A DNA stretch of 64,000 nt from contig NC_079312.1 in NCBI RefSeq assembly GCF_029931775.1, forward strand, positions 7,509,821 to 7,573,820, written 5' to 3'. Shown here in pieces: positions 47,401-58,261 of this stretch. The translations under genes were made by a program, and so were the position numbers. Within the stretch, counting starts at the first letter, position 1; every line of letters starts with the position of its first letter. The DNA comes from Euleptes europaea (Eukaryota > Chordata > Lepidosauria > Squamata > Sphaerodactylidae). The notes under the pieces were generated by a model that ran no database searches, had not been told where the DNA came from, and saw only the letters and a program-made list of their open reading frames with translations.

Positions 47401-47940
47401 TTTAATATCATTCTAACATAATTAGCTACATATCAGGTGCACTATTTCTTAGAAATATTATGTCTTTTATTGATAATACCTTTCCTTTTATATCTCCACA
47501 ATGAAAGGTGCTAGAAGTTTTTCAAAAGAAAGCTGGGAGTTCAGAGAACCTGGCAAAGAGACTTATATCATCATCAACAATATTCAATGGCTGCTTTTTA
47601 AAGAGCTCCCCAGTGGTGGCTAGGGGAGGGAATGTCTGCCGCTAGGATAAGGAAAATGGCTGTCATTTAGGCGGGACTTCCCTCTGGGCTTCCTCTCTCT
47701 TCTCACCATAAGGCCCCCCTAGGCTTGCCACCTTCCAGGTGGGAACTGGAGTTCTAGAGGTTCTAAGCTAGAATTAGAACTCATCGCCAGACTACAGGGA
47801 TCAGATTCACTGAAGAAAACGGCAACTCCATATACTGGAGGGAAAGAGAACCAGTCGACTAAACTGGTTAAGAATGGCTTTGACTTCTAGTTACGCTCTT
47901 CCATAACCATTAAAACTCACACAGGTTGTGTGAAAATCTC
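44456..47940. other. Unclassified 3.5-kb spacer between the two duplicated segments
   Basis: AT-rich, with no SINE, LINE or exon I recognise and no long frame. It holds a small tandem of ttgttagtcctttag units (44773-44826), a TATA-like ggtatataag at 45030, and many short recurring words (agagatctct, ccatgg). An old LTR element or unique DNA are both possible. Confidence 0.4.
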
Positions 47941-48080
47941 ACATAGGTTATGGAAACAGTTTCAGGCAGGTAGCTGGTTGGGCCTGTAGTAGAAGAAGAA
48001 AAGTTAAGTTTGGAACCACCAAGTTTGGAAGGACATGTGATTTTCTAATGAGTGTTGGGTTGAGGCCGCGTAGACTTCCT

Positions 48081-48335
48081 GAGGATCCAGTGCTTTGGAT
48101 CATTGTTTTTGAACCGTGGAGGTGCCACAAAGAGGTGGATTCACGTTTTTTGTGGTGCAATATGTCCCCACGGATGGGATAGGTGATTTGTTGGGTGACC
48201 CCCCATAAAAATCCGGAGGATCCATGCTTTGCATCCATGTTTTGGCATCGGGACAGCACCACGAAGCAACTTTGCGGCGCAGTCTCTGTCCGTGGATGTG
48301 GTAAGTGAGTGGATGGTGAGTTTTGTGCGACCTCA
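48081..48335. repeat. Two diverged tandem units upstream of cassette A2
   Basis: gaggatccagtgctttggat (48081) and ggaggatccatgctttgcat (48216) begin units of about 131-136 bp that end in gggtgacc / gtgcgacc. A third, weaker unit may end near 48068. Confidence 0.55.
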
Positions 48336-48395
48336 CCCCCTCATCCCCCCCCCCGCCCCTTTCCTTATTCCTTCTGGGTCTGGTTGTGGCCCAGA

Positions 48396-48414
48396 ACTAC
48401 GTTTCCCAGAAAGC
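48396..48414 (+). promoter_or_regulatory. ZNF143/THAP11-like promoter motif, cassette A2
   Basis: ACTACGTTTCCCAGAAAGC lies 84 bp before the ATG at 48499 in a strongly GC-rich stretch and is followed by cttgcg, as in many known ZNF143 sites. Confidence 0.6.
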
Positions 48415-48498
48415 CTTGCGAGGAGGAGGTGGAGCGCGGTCGCCAGAGGCGGATGTGGGTGGGGAGGAGGGGAAAGGGGGTCGGGGGGGGGGACGACC

Positions 48499-48537
48499 AT
48501 GGCGGGAGGAGGGGGCTCCTGCGCGCCTGCGGGGAAG
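48499..48537 (+). CDS. Zinc-finger gene 3, start exon of cassette A2
   Basis: ATG opens 13 codons (MAGGGGSCAPAGK) and the donor gtgagc is at 48538. It ends in phase 0, fitting KRAB exon A2 at 50817. It is the duplicate of 17972-18010. The three residue differences lie in a Gly/Ala-rich stretch, so this tail is probably a flexible leader. The surrounding CpG-rich sequence looks like a promoter CpG island. Confidence 0.65.
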
Positions 48538-49112
48538 GTGAGCGGAAGGTTTTCCTGAGGCGGGGTCTGGGGGGCGAGAGGATCGGGGAGGGGGAGGGGG
48601 AGGGAAAACATCCCTGCCACGGGGGGCGAAAGGGCTGCAATGGAGGGAGGGAGGGAGCTCACAGCGCTCCTGCAGTGTGGAGCTGACAGGAAGGAGGATG
48701 GGGGGAGGGAGATAAAAGTGGGGGTGGGGGGCTTCCCCGGGCAAGATCTGGGCATGGAGATGTGGGGGGGGGGGATGATGGCTGTGTTTCCACCCACTCA
48801 AACGTGCACCAGGCCGGCGTTTATTCTGTTCTTGGAGGCCTCCCTCTATTACAACTGACCTCCGACCCACAGGGACCGATTCCCCCGGGAGAAAAGGGCC
48901 CCTTGGGCCATTGAACCCTCCCTTCTCCAAAGCCCACCTTCCTCAGGCCCCCCCCTCCAAAGCAGGGGTCCTCAAACTTTTTAAACAGGGGGCCGGTTCA
49001 CTGTCCCTCAAACACTGTTGGGGGCCGGACTGTTTCGGGGGAGGAGGCGGCGGCGCGAGGGGGCTCTCCGGAAAAGCATCCTCCTTACAAGCCCGGTCCT
49101 TCCCCCTGTAGT

Positions 49113-49392
49113 GGTTAAGAGTGGCGGTTGGGAGCGGGGACTCTAGAGAGCCGGGCTTGATCCCCCACTCCTCCACGTGAGAAGCGGAGGCTAATCTGGT
49201 GAACCTGGTCGGTTTCCCCACCCCCTACTCACGAAGCCAGCTGGCTGACCTTGGGCAAGTTACAGCTCTGTTAGCGCTCTCTCAGCCCCACCTGCCTCAC
49301 AGGGAGTCTGTTGTGGGAGGGTATGGGAAGGGGACTGTAAGGCAGTTTGAGTCTCCCTTTAGTGGTAGAGAAAGTTGGCATGTAAAAACCAA
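49113..49392 (+). repeat. tRNA-derived SINE inside hAT
   Basis: The A box (gtggttaagagtggcggttg), a B-box-like segment (gggcttgatcccc) and the tail (catgtaaaaaccaa) are present. Confidence 0.8.
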
Positions 49393-49590
49393 GGCCACTT
49401 ATTCATGGAAGGGTTTGCCTTGGATTTGCCGCTCTCCAGATGCACATTTTCCCCATCCGAATTCTCCAAACTCTCCCCCTGGGGTCGGGGGGGGGGGAAT
49501 TTACTTTTGAGTTCTGAGAATTCGGATGGGGAAAACGTGCATCTGGAGAGCGGCAAATCCAAGGCAAAACCTCCTGTGCATAAATGGCCA
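49393..49590. repeat. Fold-back (MITE-like) inverted repeat
   Basis: Left arm 49393-49466 (ggccacttattcatggaagg to ccgaattctc) is nearly the reverse complement of 49516-49590. The inner 55 bp match almost perfectly, around a loop of about 49 bp with a G-run. Confidence 0.88.
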
Positions 49591-50084
49591 CAAGTCTTTT
49601 TCTTCTCCCTGGAGATATGCCCAGCCCCCCCAAGGGGCCCCTACAATTATCTCCAGGCCACAAGGATACCCCCAGGAGGAGAGAGAGGCCCGAGCCGTGA
49701 GAACGCTGCCAACTGTGGCCAAAACAGCAACGCCAGGACAGGAAGGCAGCAAGATGCCTTGTGTGCCCAGGAAAGGGGTTTTGGGCTGGAGAGGGAGCAG
49801 GGAAGGGGGCGACTGTGGCGGGAGGGAGGCTTCCAGTTGTGCGTACACAGCCAGGAAGCCCAGAAAAGCTCTGGGGAGGGGGTCAAGGGGGGACTGGCTT
49901 CCTTGGTCCCCGGGGGGCCGGACAAAAGCCCTCCGGGGGCCGGATCCGGCCCTCGGGCCTTAGTTTGAGGACCCCTGCTCCAAAGCCTCCAGGTATGCAA
50001 GATCTGGGCATGGGGGAGGGGATGATGGCTGTGTTTCCACCCACTCAAACGTGCACCAGCCCACCAGGCCAGGGCTTGTTCTGC

Positions 50085-50816
50085 TCTTGGATCCCCAGCC
50101 CTTTGGAGCCTGCGGGCTGGGGCTGCTATAATGGTTTCAAATTCCATTTGTGCCCTCAGCGCGCCCGTTTGGAAACCATCTTCCTGAAGCCTTGCTCTTA
50201 ATTGTAGGCGTGTTAACCAGGTTAGGCCCTTATTGTCTTTTTTCAAGCTAGATAATTGCTTACTCTCCCCAGATTTGCTGACATAAAGTCTTGATAGGTC
50301 AGATACTTGTTGCATTTCCAGATAGATGGATCGCAGTAGGCTTCAAGCAGGGACCTAAGCATGGAGGGAAATGGACCAATCCTTTTGTGTGTGTGTGTGT
50401 GTAACTGTTCCAGACTTTTAAGAGCGGGTTTCACATTGCAGCCTTGTTGACACAATGATGATGTAAAAAGGTCTTGATATGTTTTTGAGGACCAAAGTAG
50501 TCTATGGAAGCTGACTGTGATGTCAACTTTTTCTAATATTGGATTTCTATCCCTGTGTGCCTCTATGTGTCCTTTTTTTTAAGTTGCTGGGTTTAGAGTT
50601 TTACCCCCTTCTGTTATTTTTGTTCTTCTGAAATAAAAATACATAAACTATATTATACTGTCAGAGGCAGGGGGGGAAAGAACACCTTTTGTTTGCCATC
50701 GGTTTGAGGTATTGCATTATTTTACTCAATGGACTGGTCAATGGGGTTCTTCTTTCGCTCTTAAATGCTCAGAGAAAGGAATAGAAGATCAACTATGCCA
50801 TATTTTCCTCTTTCAG
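50085..50816. other. Intron before KRAB A2
   Basis: It includes a (GT)n run near 50385-50402 and, from about 50580, sequence aligned with 19600-19838 (ttgctgggtttagagtt, cggtttgaggtattgcatta). No exon is supported. Confidence 0.45.
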
Positions 50817-50946
50817 AGATCACCAGTATCCTTTGAGGAGGTTGCCGTGTTCTTTATGGAGGAGGAATGGGTTCTGCTGGATCCCAGCCAAAGAAAGCTC
50901 TACTGGAAAGTGATGGAGGAAAATTACGAGACTGTGGGCTCCGTGG
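50817..50946 (+). CDS. Zinc-finger gene 3, KRAB-A exon of cassette A2
   Basis: The acceptor (ttcctctttcag) and donor (gtaagg at 50947) bound 130 nt, phase 0 in and phase 1 out. The product is identical to that of 19839-19968: [18 protein letters not shown], then [20 protein letters not shown] and TVGSVG. All four nucleotide differences between the copies are silent. It is a complete KRAB-A box expected to bind TRIM28. It fits the start exon at 48499 and the finger exon at 62847. Confidence 0.88.
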
Positions 50947-51419
50947 GTAAGGATCTTTTCCTCTTTGCCATGAAGATGGAAGGGAACGGAGAGGATGGCA
51001 TCCTCCTTTGGCCCTCTTGAATTTCAGAACATACCTCTGTTTGCCAACGAAGAAAGAACAGAGCTCCCACAACTGGGGATGAATGTATTGATGCCAATAC
51101 ATTGATGCTGTGAAGAGAAATGTGTCAATGAGGAGGGTTCTGATTGGGATAATCGATCTCCAGTTAGGTTCCTTCTAGCAAATCCTGGCGGCCCCTGTTT
51201 TCTTCTTTTGCCTTTCTACTTTGACATGGAGTGGCTCCCCCACAGTCCTTTGTTTGAGTGACTGAGTCTAACAGGAGGAGGCGAGGAATGGCCTTGTCGA
51301 TTTGACTGGACCAGAGGAGGGAGGGGCCTTTGCTGAGTGGCAGAGCTCCTTTTCCTTGTAATGTTCTGCTCTTCCATGTCCTGTTCAGAGCAGGGCCTGG
51401 TGAGAGCCAAGCCGGGCAC

Positions 51420-51630
51420 GGGAAGGGGCTGTGGCTTATTGGTGGAGCCTCTGCTTGGCATGCAGAAGGTCCCAGGGTCAATCCCTGGCATCTCCAGTTA
51501 AAGTTACCAGGCAAGTAGGTGACCTCTACCTGAGACCCAGGAGAGCCGCTGCTGGTCTGAGCAGACAATACTGACTGGTGGACCAAGTTTCTGATTCAGT
51601 ATAACGCAGCTTCATGTGTTCACACATGTT
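51420..51630 (+). repeat. tRNA-derived SINE, intronic (duplicate of 20440-20650)
   Basis: Same A box, B box and flanks as the copy in the first segment, so it was inserted before the duplication. Confidence 0.85.
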
Positions 51631-51809
51631 TCCCCTTAACTGTAGAACATCAGGGAATCTAAGAGAATTAATGGAGACCAAGATGGATTGTGGAGAGGGG
51701 ATCCCTTCTCTCCCCCCTGTTGTGCAGTTCAGGGAATATGCCTGTGGAAGTTTGGAAGAGCGAGGAAGTGAACTTTGGCCTTCTTTGCCCCCACCCCAGA
51801 CAGGAAATC

Positions 51810-52160
51810 TCCTACCTTACTGAAACTTGGTGAGATGAGACTCACAACTAGAATATTAGGGTTGAGAGGAACAACTTGTTTAAAAGGAATAGACAAATAA
51901 GGAAGGGGAGAGGAGTAGCATTATATGTTAAAGATGTATTTAGTGGTGAGAAAATACACGAATCAGAGCTTGGAAGGTTAGTTGATATTCTCTGAGTAAA
52001 AGGAATAACAAATAATAGTGATATTATGGTAGAGGTCTGTTATAGACCGCCAGGTCAGGTGAAGGACTTGGATGATACACTCTTAGACCAGATAACAAAA
52101 TTTGCAAAGAGATGGGACATAGAGGTCATGGGAGATTTCAGTTCCTTATTTATTTCTCAC
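51810..52160 (+). repeat. CR1 LINE, endonuclease-region fragment (duplicate)
   Basis: Encodes VCYRPPGQVKDLDDTLLDQI and KFAKRWDIEVMGDFSS-like sequence, better preserved than 20835-21180. Confidence 0.65.
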
Positions 52161-52477
52161 AGGGACTCAAGGCAGATTCCACATATTGATCCACTGCAGT
52201 CACAAAAAATGGGACATTCATTAGCCCAGAGGCACTAGGATTTTAGAAGTCTGGAACCACCAGGAAGAGCTGAAGCATAGCTTAAGTATTCACCTGACAC
52301 ACTGAGAGGTATAGAAATTACTTAAATAGGACCCTGCTTACCATAAGCTAAACACAGCAGTATAGACCACAGTCCCTAACCATTTATCCAGAGCTAGTTC
52401 AGAAAGGAATTTTCCTCCAGACCATATTGGCCCAGGGATCCTGGAGGTTTCTTGCCTTCCTCTGGCCACAGAGTAAG

Positions 52478-52632
52478 GGCCCTTTCACACAGCCCAAAAA
52501 AATGCACTTTCAATGCACTTTGAAGGTGGATTGTACTGTGTGAACAGGCAAAATCCACTTGCAAATGATCGTTAAGGTGCACTGAAAGTGGATTGAAAGT
52601 GCTTTATTTGCGCTATGTGAAAATGCCCTAGG
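52478..52632. mobile_element. Palindromic MITE-like element (duplicate)
   Basis: Inverted arms (gggccctttcacacagccca and gcgctatgtgaaaatgcccta) match 21500-21652. Confidence 0.75.
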
Positions 52633-52994
52633 AGTCAATGTGGGAATGAGGGGGGAGGCTAGAGTTGTAGATTTCCTGCATTGTGCAAGAGGCTGTACTA
52701 CATAAGGCTGGAGGTCCCTTCCACCCTTACATTTCTACCTTCCTTCCCCTGGAAAACAAAGTATGGCTTTTGTTTATTCCGTTGCAATCAGTAAAAAATC
52801 AACTCCCACAGTCCAGTTGTCCATCTAGTCCAGCATCCTGTTCATACAGTGGCTGTGCTGGAGAGACTCACTAGAGAGTCCAAGCACTGCTCCTGAAGCT
52901 GCCTCCTGGCACTGGTGTTGTGGGGTTTACTGCCTCTGAATATGGAGGTTCACTTCAGTCACTATGGCTAGTAGCCCTTTATAAATGCAGTCTT

Positions 52995-53665
52995 GGGCGG
53001 CATCAACAGAAGTTGAGTGTCCGGATCACGCAAAGTGATGGTATCACTTTACTCTGCTCTGGTTAGACCTCACCTAGAGGACTGTGTTCAGTTTTGGGTA
53101 CCGCAGTTTAAGAAAGATGTAGAAAAGCTGGAACGTGTCCAGAGGAGGGCAACGAAGATGGTTAGAGGTCTGAAGACTTAAGTCCTATGCGGAAAGGTTG
53201 AAGGAGCTGGGTATGTTTAGCCTGAAGAGAAGAAGACTGAGAGGGGATATGAGAACCATCTTCAAGTATTTGAAGGGCTTTCATATAGAGGAGAGTGCCG
53301 AGTTGTTTTCTGTTGCCCCAGAGGGTCGGGCCAGAACCAATGGCTTGAAATTAAATAAAAAGAGTTTCCATCTAAACATTAGGAAGAATTTTCTAACAGT
53401 TAGAGCGGTTTTTCAGTGGAACAGGCTTCCTCGGGAGGTGGTAAGCTCTCCTTCCCTGGAGGTTTTTAAGAAGAGTTTAAATCAGCAATGCTGATTCTAT
53501 GACCTTAAGCAGATAATGAGATGGAGAGGATCTTGGCCATCTTCTCGGCATGGAATAGGGGTCACTGGGTGTGTGTGGGTGGGGAGGTTGTTGTGAGTTT
53601 CTTGCATTGTGCAGGGGGTTGGACTAGATGACCTTGATGGTCCCTTCCAACTCTGATTCTATGAT
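52995..53665 (+). repeat. CR1 LINE, C-terminus and 3' end (duplicate)
   Basis: Encodes KELGMFSLKRRRLRGDMRTI and FQWNRLPREVVSSPSLEVFK, and ends in ggttggactagatgaccttg and attctatgat. It retains about 60 bp of CR1 (ttcctcgggaggtggtaagc to tttaagaagag) that is shortened in the first copy. Confidence 0.85.
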
Positions 53666-54326
53666 CTATTTGCTACAGGTCTGACCTGCTAATGCCCCTG
53701 GCCAACCCCATAGCTCACTGTGCTGTTATATTTTGTGATGATTTCTGCCTGCCGCAAACAAGCAGTCTTCACTTCCATTGTCTCCAAGAACAGTGATGGA
53801 GAAGAGTGAATCTGTGGCAGGATGGTCTGATTCAATTCCTTTCTGGCACTGAGAGTCGCATCATCCTGAGGCGAGTGGCCAGTTTTGAGACACCTGAGGT
53901 CTGTGTTCCACCATCAATCGTAGGTTCCAATGCAAGAAGCCCTTGGCTCCGGGTGGGATCTGGGGATTATGATTGCTTCCATGTTTAGCAAAACATTTAG
54001 GGGGTGCCTCATTTTCCACTGTGTTCCTTGTTCCACATTATTTCCTTTTTGTTTTTGTGTAGTATAAACCTTCCCCTTAGTGATAAGATGTTCTTATGGT
54101 AGCAAGTGGGAAAGCTTTGGGTCTCTTCTGTGAGGCAGGTTTTGTATTGAGCCCGAAGAGTACACAGATCACTGAAACAGGGTTTCAGAAAACAGCAAAG
54201 ATTTATTTATTGATGTACATATGAAGCTGCCCCACATACTGACAAACGGACAACAAAACCTTCTCTTCCACATTCCCAGATGCTTTTGGCTTTTTCATTC
54301 CATTTGTGTCTTGCTGTTTGCAGGAA
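53666..54326. other. Spacer upstream of cassette B2
   Basis: Aligned with 22643-22857 and 23881-24723, without the L1. No exon or repeat is recognised. Confidence 0.4.
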
Positions 54327-54345
54327 ACTACATTTTCCAGAAGGT
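54327..54345 (+). promoter_or_regulatory. ZNF143/THAP11-like promoter motif, cassette B2
   Basis: ACTACATTTTCCAGAAGGT, 88 bp before the ATG at 54434, is the most diverged of the four motifs: it has lost one C of the TTCCC core. Confidence 0.45.
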
Positions 54346-54433
54346 CTTGCAAGCACCAGAGAGGTCAACCCTGTCCGTGGTCGATGTCCAAGGAGCGGTT
54401 TTTCCTGGAGGTGGAGAAGGAAAAATTTGCAAT

Positions 54434-54514
54434 ATGGAACCCCAGAGGGCCTCTCTTCTCTCTTGTTTCCCCCAGCTGGAGGGAGAATTGGACTCTTGCA
54501 CGTCTGTAGGAAAG
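54434..54514 (+). CDS. Zinc-finger gene 3, start exon of cassette B2
   Basis: ATG opens 27 codons (MEPQRASLLSCFPQLEGELD then SCTSVGK), with the donor gtgagt at 54515. It ends in phase 0, fitting KRAB exon B2 at 55480. It differs from 24831-24911 by two residues. Length, phase and donor are all retained, which supports it as a real exon. Confidence 0.65.
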
Positions 54515-55289
54515 GTGAGTTCAGGATTTCCTCAACAGCTCTTGGGTAAGAATAGGAGACGGAGAGAAATCGCTTGTGAACAGAAGTGAAAGTAGAAGAG
54601 ATGGCCAGAGGGAGCATAGAAGGGGACTCTATGTTTTCACTCTCTTGAACGTGTTTCAGGCAAACAGCCTGTGTTTATTTTATTATTAAAACTTAGGTGA
54701 ACTCCTGGTCACATGCAGCAGGGTTTATTGTCTGTCCTTACTGAGTCCCCATTCTCAGTGTTGTTTTTTGCGAGCTCCACAGGCTACCCCCAAGGAGGCG
54801 TTTGGCCATATTTTGCTCCTAAGACCTTTAAAAATCTTCTGTTGCTCCCTTTGGAGTGTGATTCCAATGAGCAACATCCTCAAGAAGCTCTCCGACTCAG
54901 TAGCTGGTCTGAAGTCAAGTCGGTCTTTATTACAGCCCACAGGCCATTCAGAAGCAGAGTAAAACGTCCGCTCAGAGAACATTTTCTTATTGGTCAACAG
55001 AGATTCCAATAAATCAAGTGTGCCTGTTCATAAAATCTACCTTGGAAAAACACATGAGCCGGTGTCTCTATTAGGATAACAGAGCAAGGATAAACTTTAC
55101 AATTAGGCAGAAGTTTTAGTACCTTCCTGTCAGGCGTGCAGATGGCAGTACGTTAAATGTAATCAGCGTCAATGCATGGTGATATCTTGGAACTCTTAAT
55201 ATAGATAGGTAACATGCATATTGATGTGGGATCATTGGAGCTAAGTTAAATAGTAGAGGAGAGCACACACTGCAGGCCTAAACCAGTAC

Positions 55290-55469
55290 TCCCCAGTTTC
55301 CCCGCTCCTACACATGAAGCCAGCTGGGTGACCTTGGGCTAGTCACACTCTCTCAGCCTCACCTAGCTTACAGGGTGTCTGTTGTGGGGAGGGGAAGGGA
55401 AGGTGAATGTAAGGCGGTTTGATTCTCCCTTGTGGGAGAGAAAGTCGGCATATAAAAACCAACTCTTCT
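55290..55469 (+). repeat. tRNA-derived SINE, 3' half, abutting a KRAB splice acceptor
   Basis: Body and tail (agctgggtgaccttgggcta, ataaaaaccaactcttcttc) match 27085-27266. The head, and the hAT sequence found before it in the first segment, are absent here. The tail again runs into the acceptor of KRAB exon B2. Confidence 0.85.
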
Positions 55470-55479
55470 TCCGTTTCAG

Positions 55480-55609
55480 AGATCGCTAGTGTCCTTTGAG
55501 GAGGTAGCCGTGGTCTTCACGGAGGAGGAATGGGCTCTGCTGGATCCAGTCCAAAGAAAACTCTTCTGGGAAGTGACAGAGGAAAATTATGAGACTGTTG
55601 CCTCTCTGG
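55480..55609 (+). CDS. Zinc-finger gene 3, KRAB-A exon of cassette B2
   Basis: The acceptor (cttcttccgtttcag) and donor (gtaagg at 55610) bound 130 nt, phase 0 in and phase 1 out. The product is [18 protein letters not shown], then [20 protein letters not shown] and TVASLG. Against 27278-27407 it has P to L, F to V, G to V and D to E plus two silent changes, so it is evolving faster than cassette A. The acidic-Trp and LDP motifs are intact. The polypyrimidine tract is interrupted by a G compared with B1. It fits the start exon at 54434 and the finger exon at 62847. Confidence 0.85.
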
Positions 55610-56117
55610 GTAAGGATAGTTTTTCTTTTATTATGCACACAGAAGAGAAGGGAGGGGATTGCATCTTCCTTTGTCACTCTTGAATTTCAGGAGACAATTC
55701 CCTTTGCCACAGAGGCAGGAATGGAACTCCCGCACCTGGGGATGTTACATCACGAGAAAAGGAAAGCACTAAATATATGAATGCTGTTCTGCGTGTCTGG
55801 AAATATTTCTCGGAAGCTTGGAAGTACGGGGAGGTGCACTTTGGCCTCCTTTGCCCCCCCGAACAGGAATCTTCCTACCTTCCTTCCCCTGGGAAAAAAA
55901 TATGGGGCTTCTGCTTGTTCAGCTGAAATCTCTGAAAAATTGACTTCCACTTCTCTTCTGTAAGAATACAAGAGAAGTGTTGCTGGATCACTCCAGTTGT
56001 CCATCTAGTCCAGCGTCCTGTTTCACACAGTGACTGATCAGCTGCCCTGGAGAGCCAAAAGACAGGGTACAGAGGCCAAGTTCTTCTCCTGGTGCTGCCT
56101 GCTGGTGCTGCTACCCA

Positions 56118-58255
56118 TGGGTTTGTCTGTGTTATGTGTTAAGTGCCATCAAGTCTATTCTGACTCATGGCAACCCTATGAATCAATGTCCTCCAAAAAG
56201 TCCTATCATTAACAGCCTTTCTGTGGTCTTGCAAACTAAGGGCTGTGGCTTCCTTGATTGAGTCGATCCATTTCATGTTGGCTCTTCCACTTTTCCTAGC
56301 ATTATTGTCTTTCCCAGTGATTCTTGTCTTCTCATACTGTGACCAAAGTACAATAGTCTCAGTTTAGTAATTTTAGCTTCTAGTGAGTTCAGGCTTAATT
56401 CGATCTAGCTCTTTTTTGCAGTACACGGTATCCATAAAACTCCTCCAACACCAAAGGAATCTACTTTCTTCCTGTCAGGTTTTTTCATGGTCCATACATA
56501 CACATACTTACACTTAGAAATCTTTTCTAGCTTTTTCACGGCTTCTGGTGAGAGTTCAGGCTAGATTCGATCTAGAACCCCTTGATTTATCATTTTTGTG
56601 GTCTACTTTCTTCCTGTCGGCTTTTTTCATTGTCCATACATAGTAAAGGGGAATAGTATGGCATGAATTAACTTGATCTTGGTTGCCAGTGACACATCCT
56701 TACACTTAGAAATCTTTTCTAGCTTTTTCACGGCTCCCTCTCCCAGACTCAATCTCCTTCTGATTTCTTGGTTGCAGTCTCCCTTTGAGTTGATGGTGGA
56801 GACTCAGATTAGAAAGCCTTGAACAATCTGAATTTCCTCATCATCAATTTCCCAGTAGTCATTACTTTTGTCGTCTTGATGTCCAGCTGTAGTCCTGTTT
56901 CTGACCCGAGGCTGTGAGGCAACCTCTCTGCATATAAATGATTAACAAATTCTACTCAACCTCAAGTCAAGTTTATTAACTCTACATCCATTCAGAATAG
57001 ATCTGCGAACTTACACCCTGGTTGCGGAAAAACAGCAATTAACCGGCAGTTAGCCTTCTGGCATCAAGCTGGAGTTGCCAGGAAGAGGAATTATGTCTAA
57101 CCAATCACTGAACAAATACAGGAACATCTGACCTAGCCCAGTACTAAATTAAAATACCCAGCATGCAGTATTTCAAAGGGAGATTTTTCTTTTCTCACAC
57201 AGCACTAATACAATGTAAAACCTTACACTTTGAGCGAATGCAATGTAAACTGCCACCTACAAATACTAGAGATTATGCTGCCTCTGGCTGAGGGAAGCAA
57301 AGACCTGCTTTGGCACTTTCTGCTTTAACTTTCACCAGTAGTCATTTCAAGTCTTTGCTATTTTCTGCTAGTAATGTGGTATCATCAGCATATCTCAAAT
57401 TGTTAATGTTCTTCCTTCCAGTTCTAACTTCACTTTCATCTAAATCTAATCCAGCTTTCCTTATGTTTTGCATATAGATTGAAGAGGCAGGGAAATAAAA
57501 TGCCACCTTGTATGACACCTTTGCCAACTGGAAATAATTCTGTTTCTCCATATACTGTCCTCACAGTAGCCTGTTGTCCAGAGTACAAGTCAGACCCATT
57601 TCTTTTAAAATCAGCCATAGCTTTTCATGATCCATGCAGTCAAAAGCTTTGCTGTAATCTATAAAACGCAAGCCAATTTCCTCTTGAAATTCTCAATGTA
57701 AATTTGCAATATGATCTCTAGTGCCTCTTCCTTTTCTGAATCCAGATTGAACATCAGGCATTTCTCGTTCCATGTATAGTAACAGTCCTTGTTGTAAGAT
57801 TTTGAGCATCACTTTACTCGCATGAGAAATTAATGTGATGGTCCGAAAGTTGCTGCTGTTTTTACTTTTTTTGGAACTGGACAGTAAATTGATGATTCCA
57901 GTCTTTAGGCCATAGTTTGTTTTCCATATTTGTTGGCATATTCTTGTTAAGATTTGGAATGGGCTCTATTTCTGTGGCTTGGAAGAGCTTTATTTGCTCC
58001 TGATTTGTTTCTCCCAATCGCTCTCAGAGAAGATTTAATTGCCTTTTCTAAAACCATAGTTTCTTCAAAAGATTCTTCTTGGAAGGAATCTGTCATCCTC
58101 TCATCTCTTCTGTATATTCTTCAATGTGTATTGTTCCCGTTATTTTTATTTTGTCCTGTTCAGTTAATGTATTTCCATGTTGATCCTTCAGCATGCTTAA
58201 GCATGCTTTAAATTTCCTTTTGATTTCTTGGAACTTGTGGAACAGATCTCTTGAA
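56118..58255 (-). repeat. RTE-BovB LINE (duplicate of 27922-29982)
   Basis: Starts gtgttaagtgccatcaagtc and runs through RT to the MLKDQHGNTLTEQ-like region. An internal partial repetition (56520-56700 repeats 56390-56530-type text) is not in the first copy. It carries the same LTR-like insert at 56905-57308. Confidence 0.82.
56905..57308 (-). mobile_element. LTR-like insert in BovB (duplicate of 28598-28985)
   Basis: Same sequence as the first copy. Flanks tcctg / acctg could be a worn 5-bp duplication. The class is uncertain. Confidence 0.35.
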
Positions 58256-58261
58256 CCAGTG

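Larger units (their letters stand above)
48964..49977. mobile_element. Non-autonomous hAT element, with nested SINE and fold-back
   Basis: Ends CAGGGGTCCTCAAAC and GTTTGAGGACCCCTG (with a T/A-rich spacer) form the inverted repeat. The flanks tccaaaag and ctccaaag are an imperfect duplication. The ggccgg-rich termini are typical of this hAT family. A SINE (49113-49392) and a fold-back (49393-49590) lie inside. It is absent from the first segment. A sequence of about 80 bp (gatgatggctgtgtttccac, caaacgtgcaccag) occurs on both sides, at 48773-48812 and 50021-50060. Confidence 0.85.
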
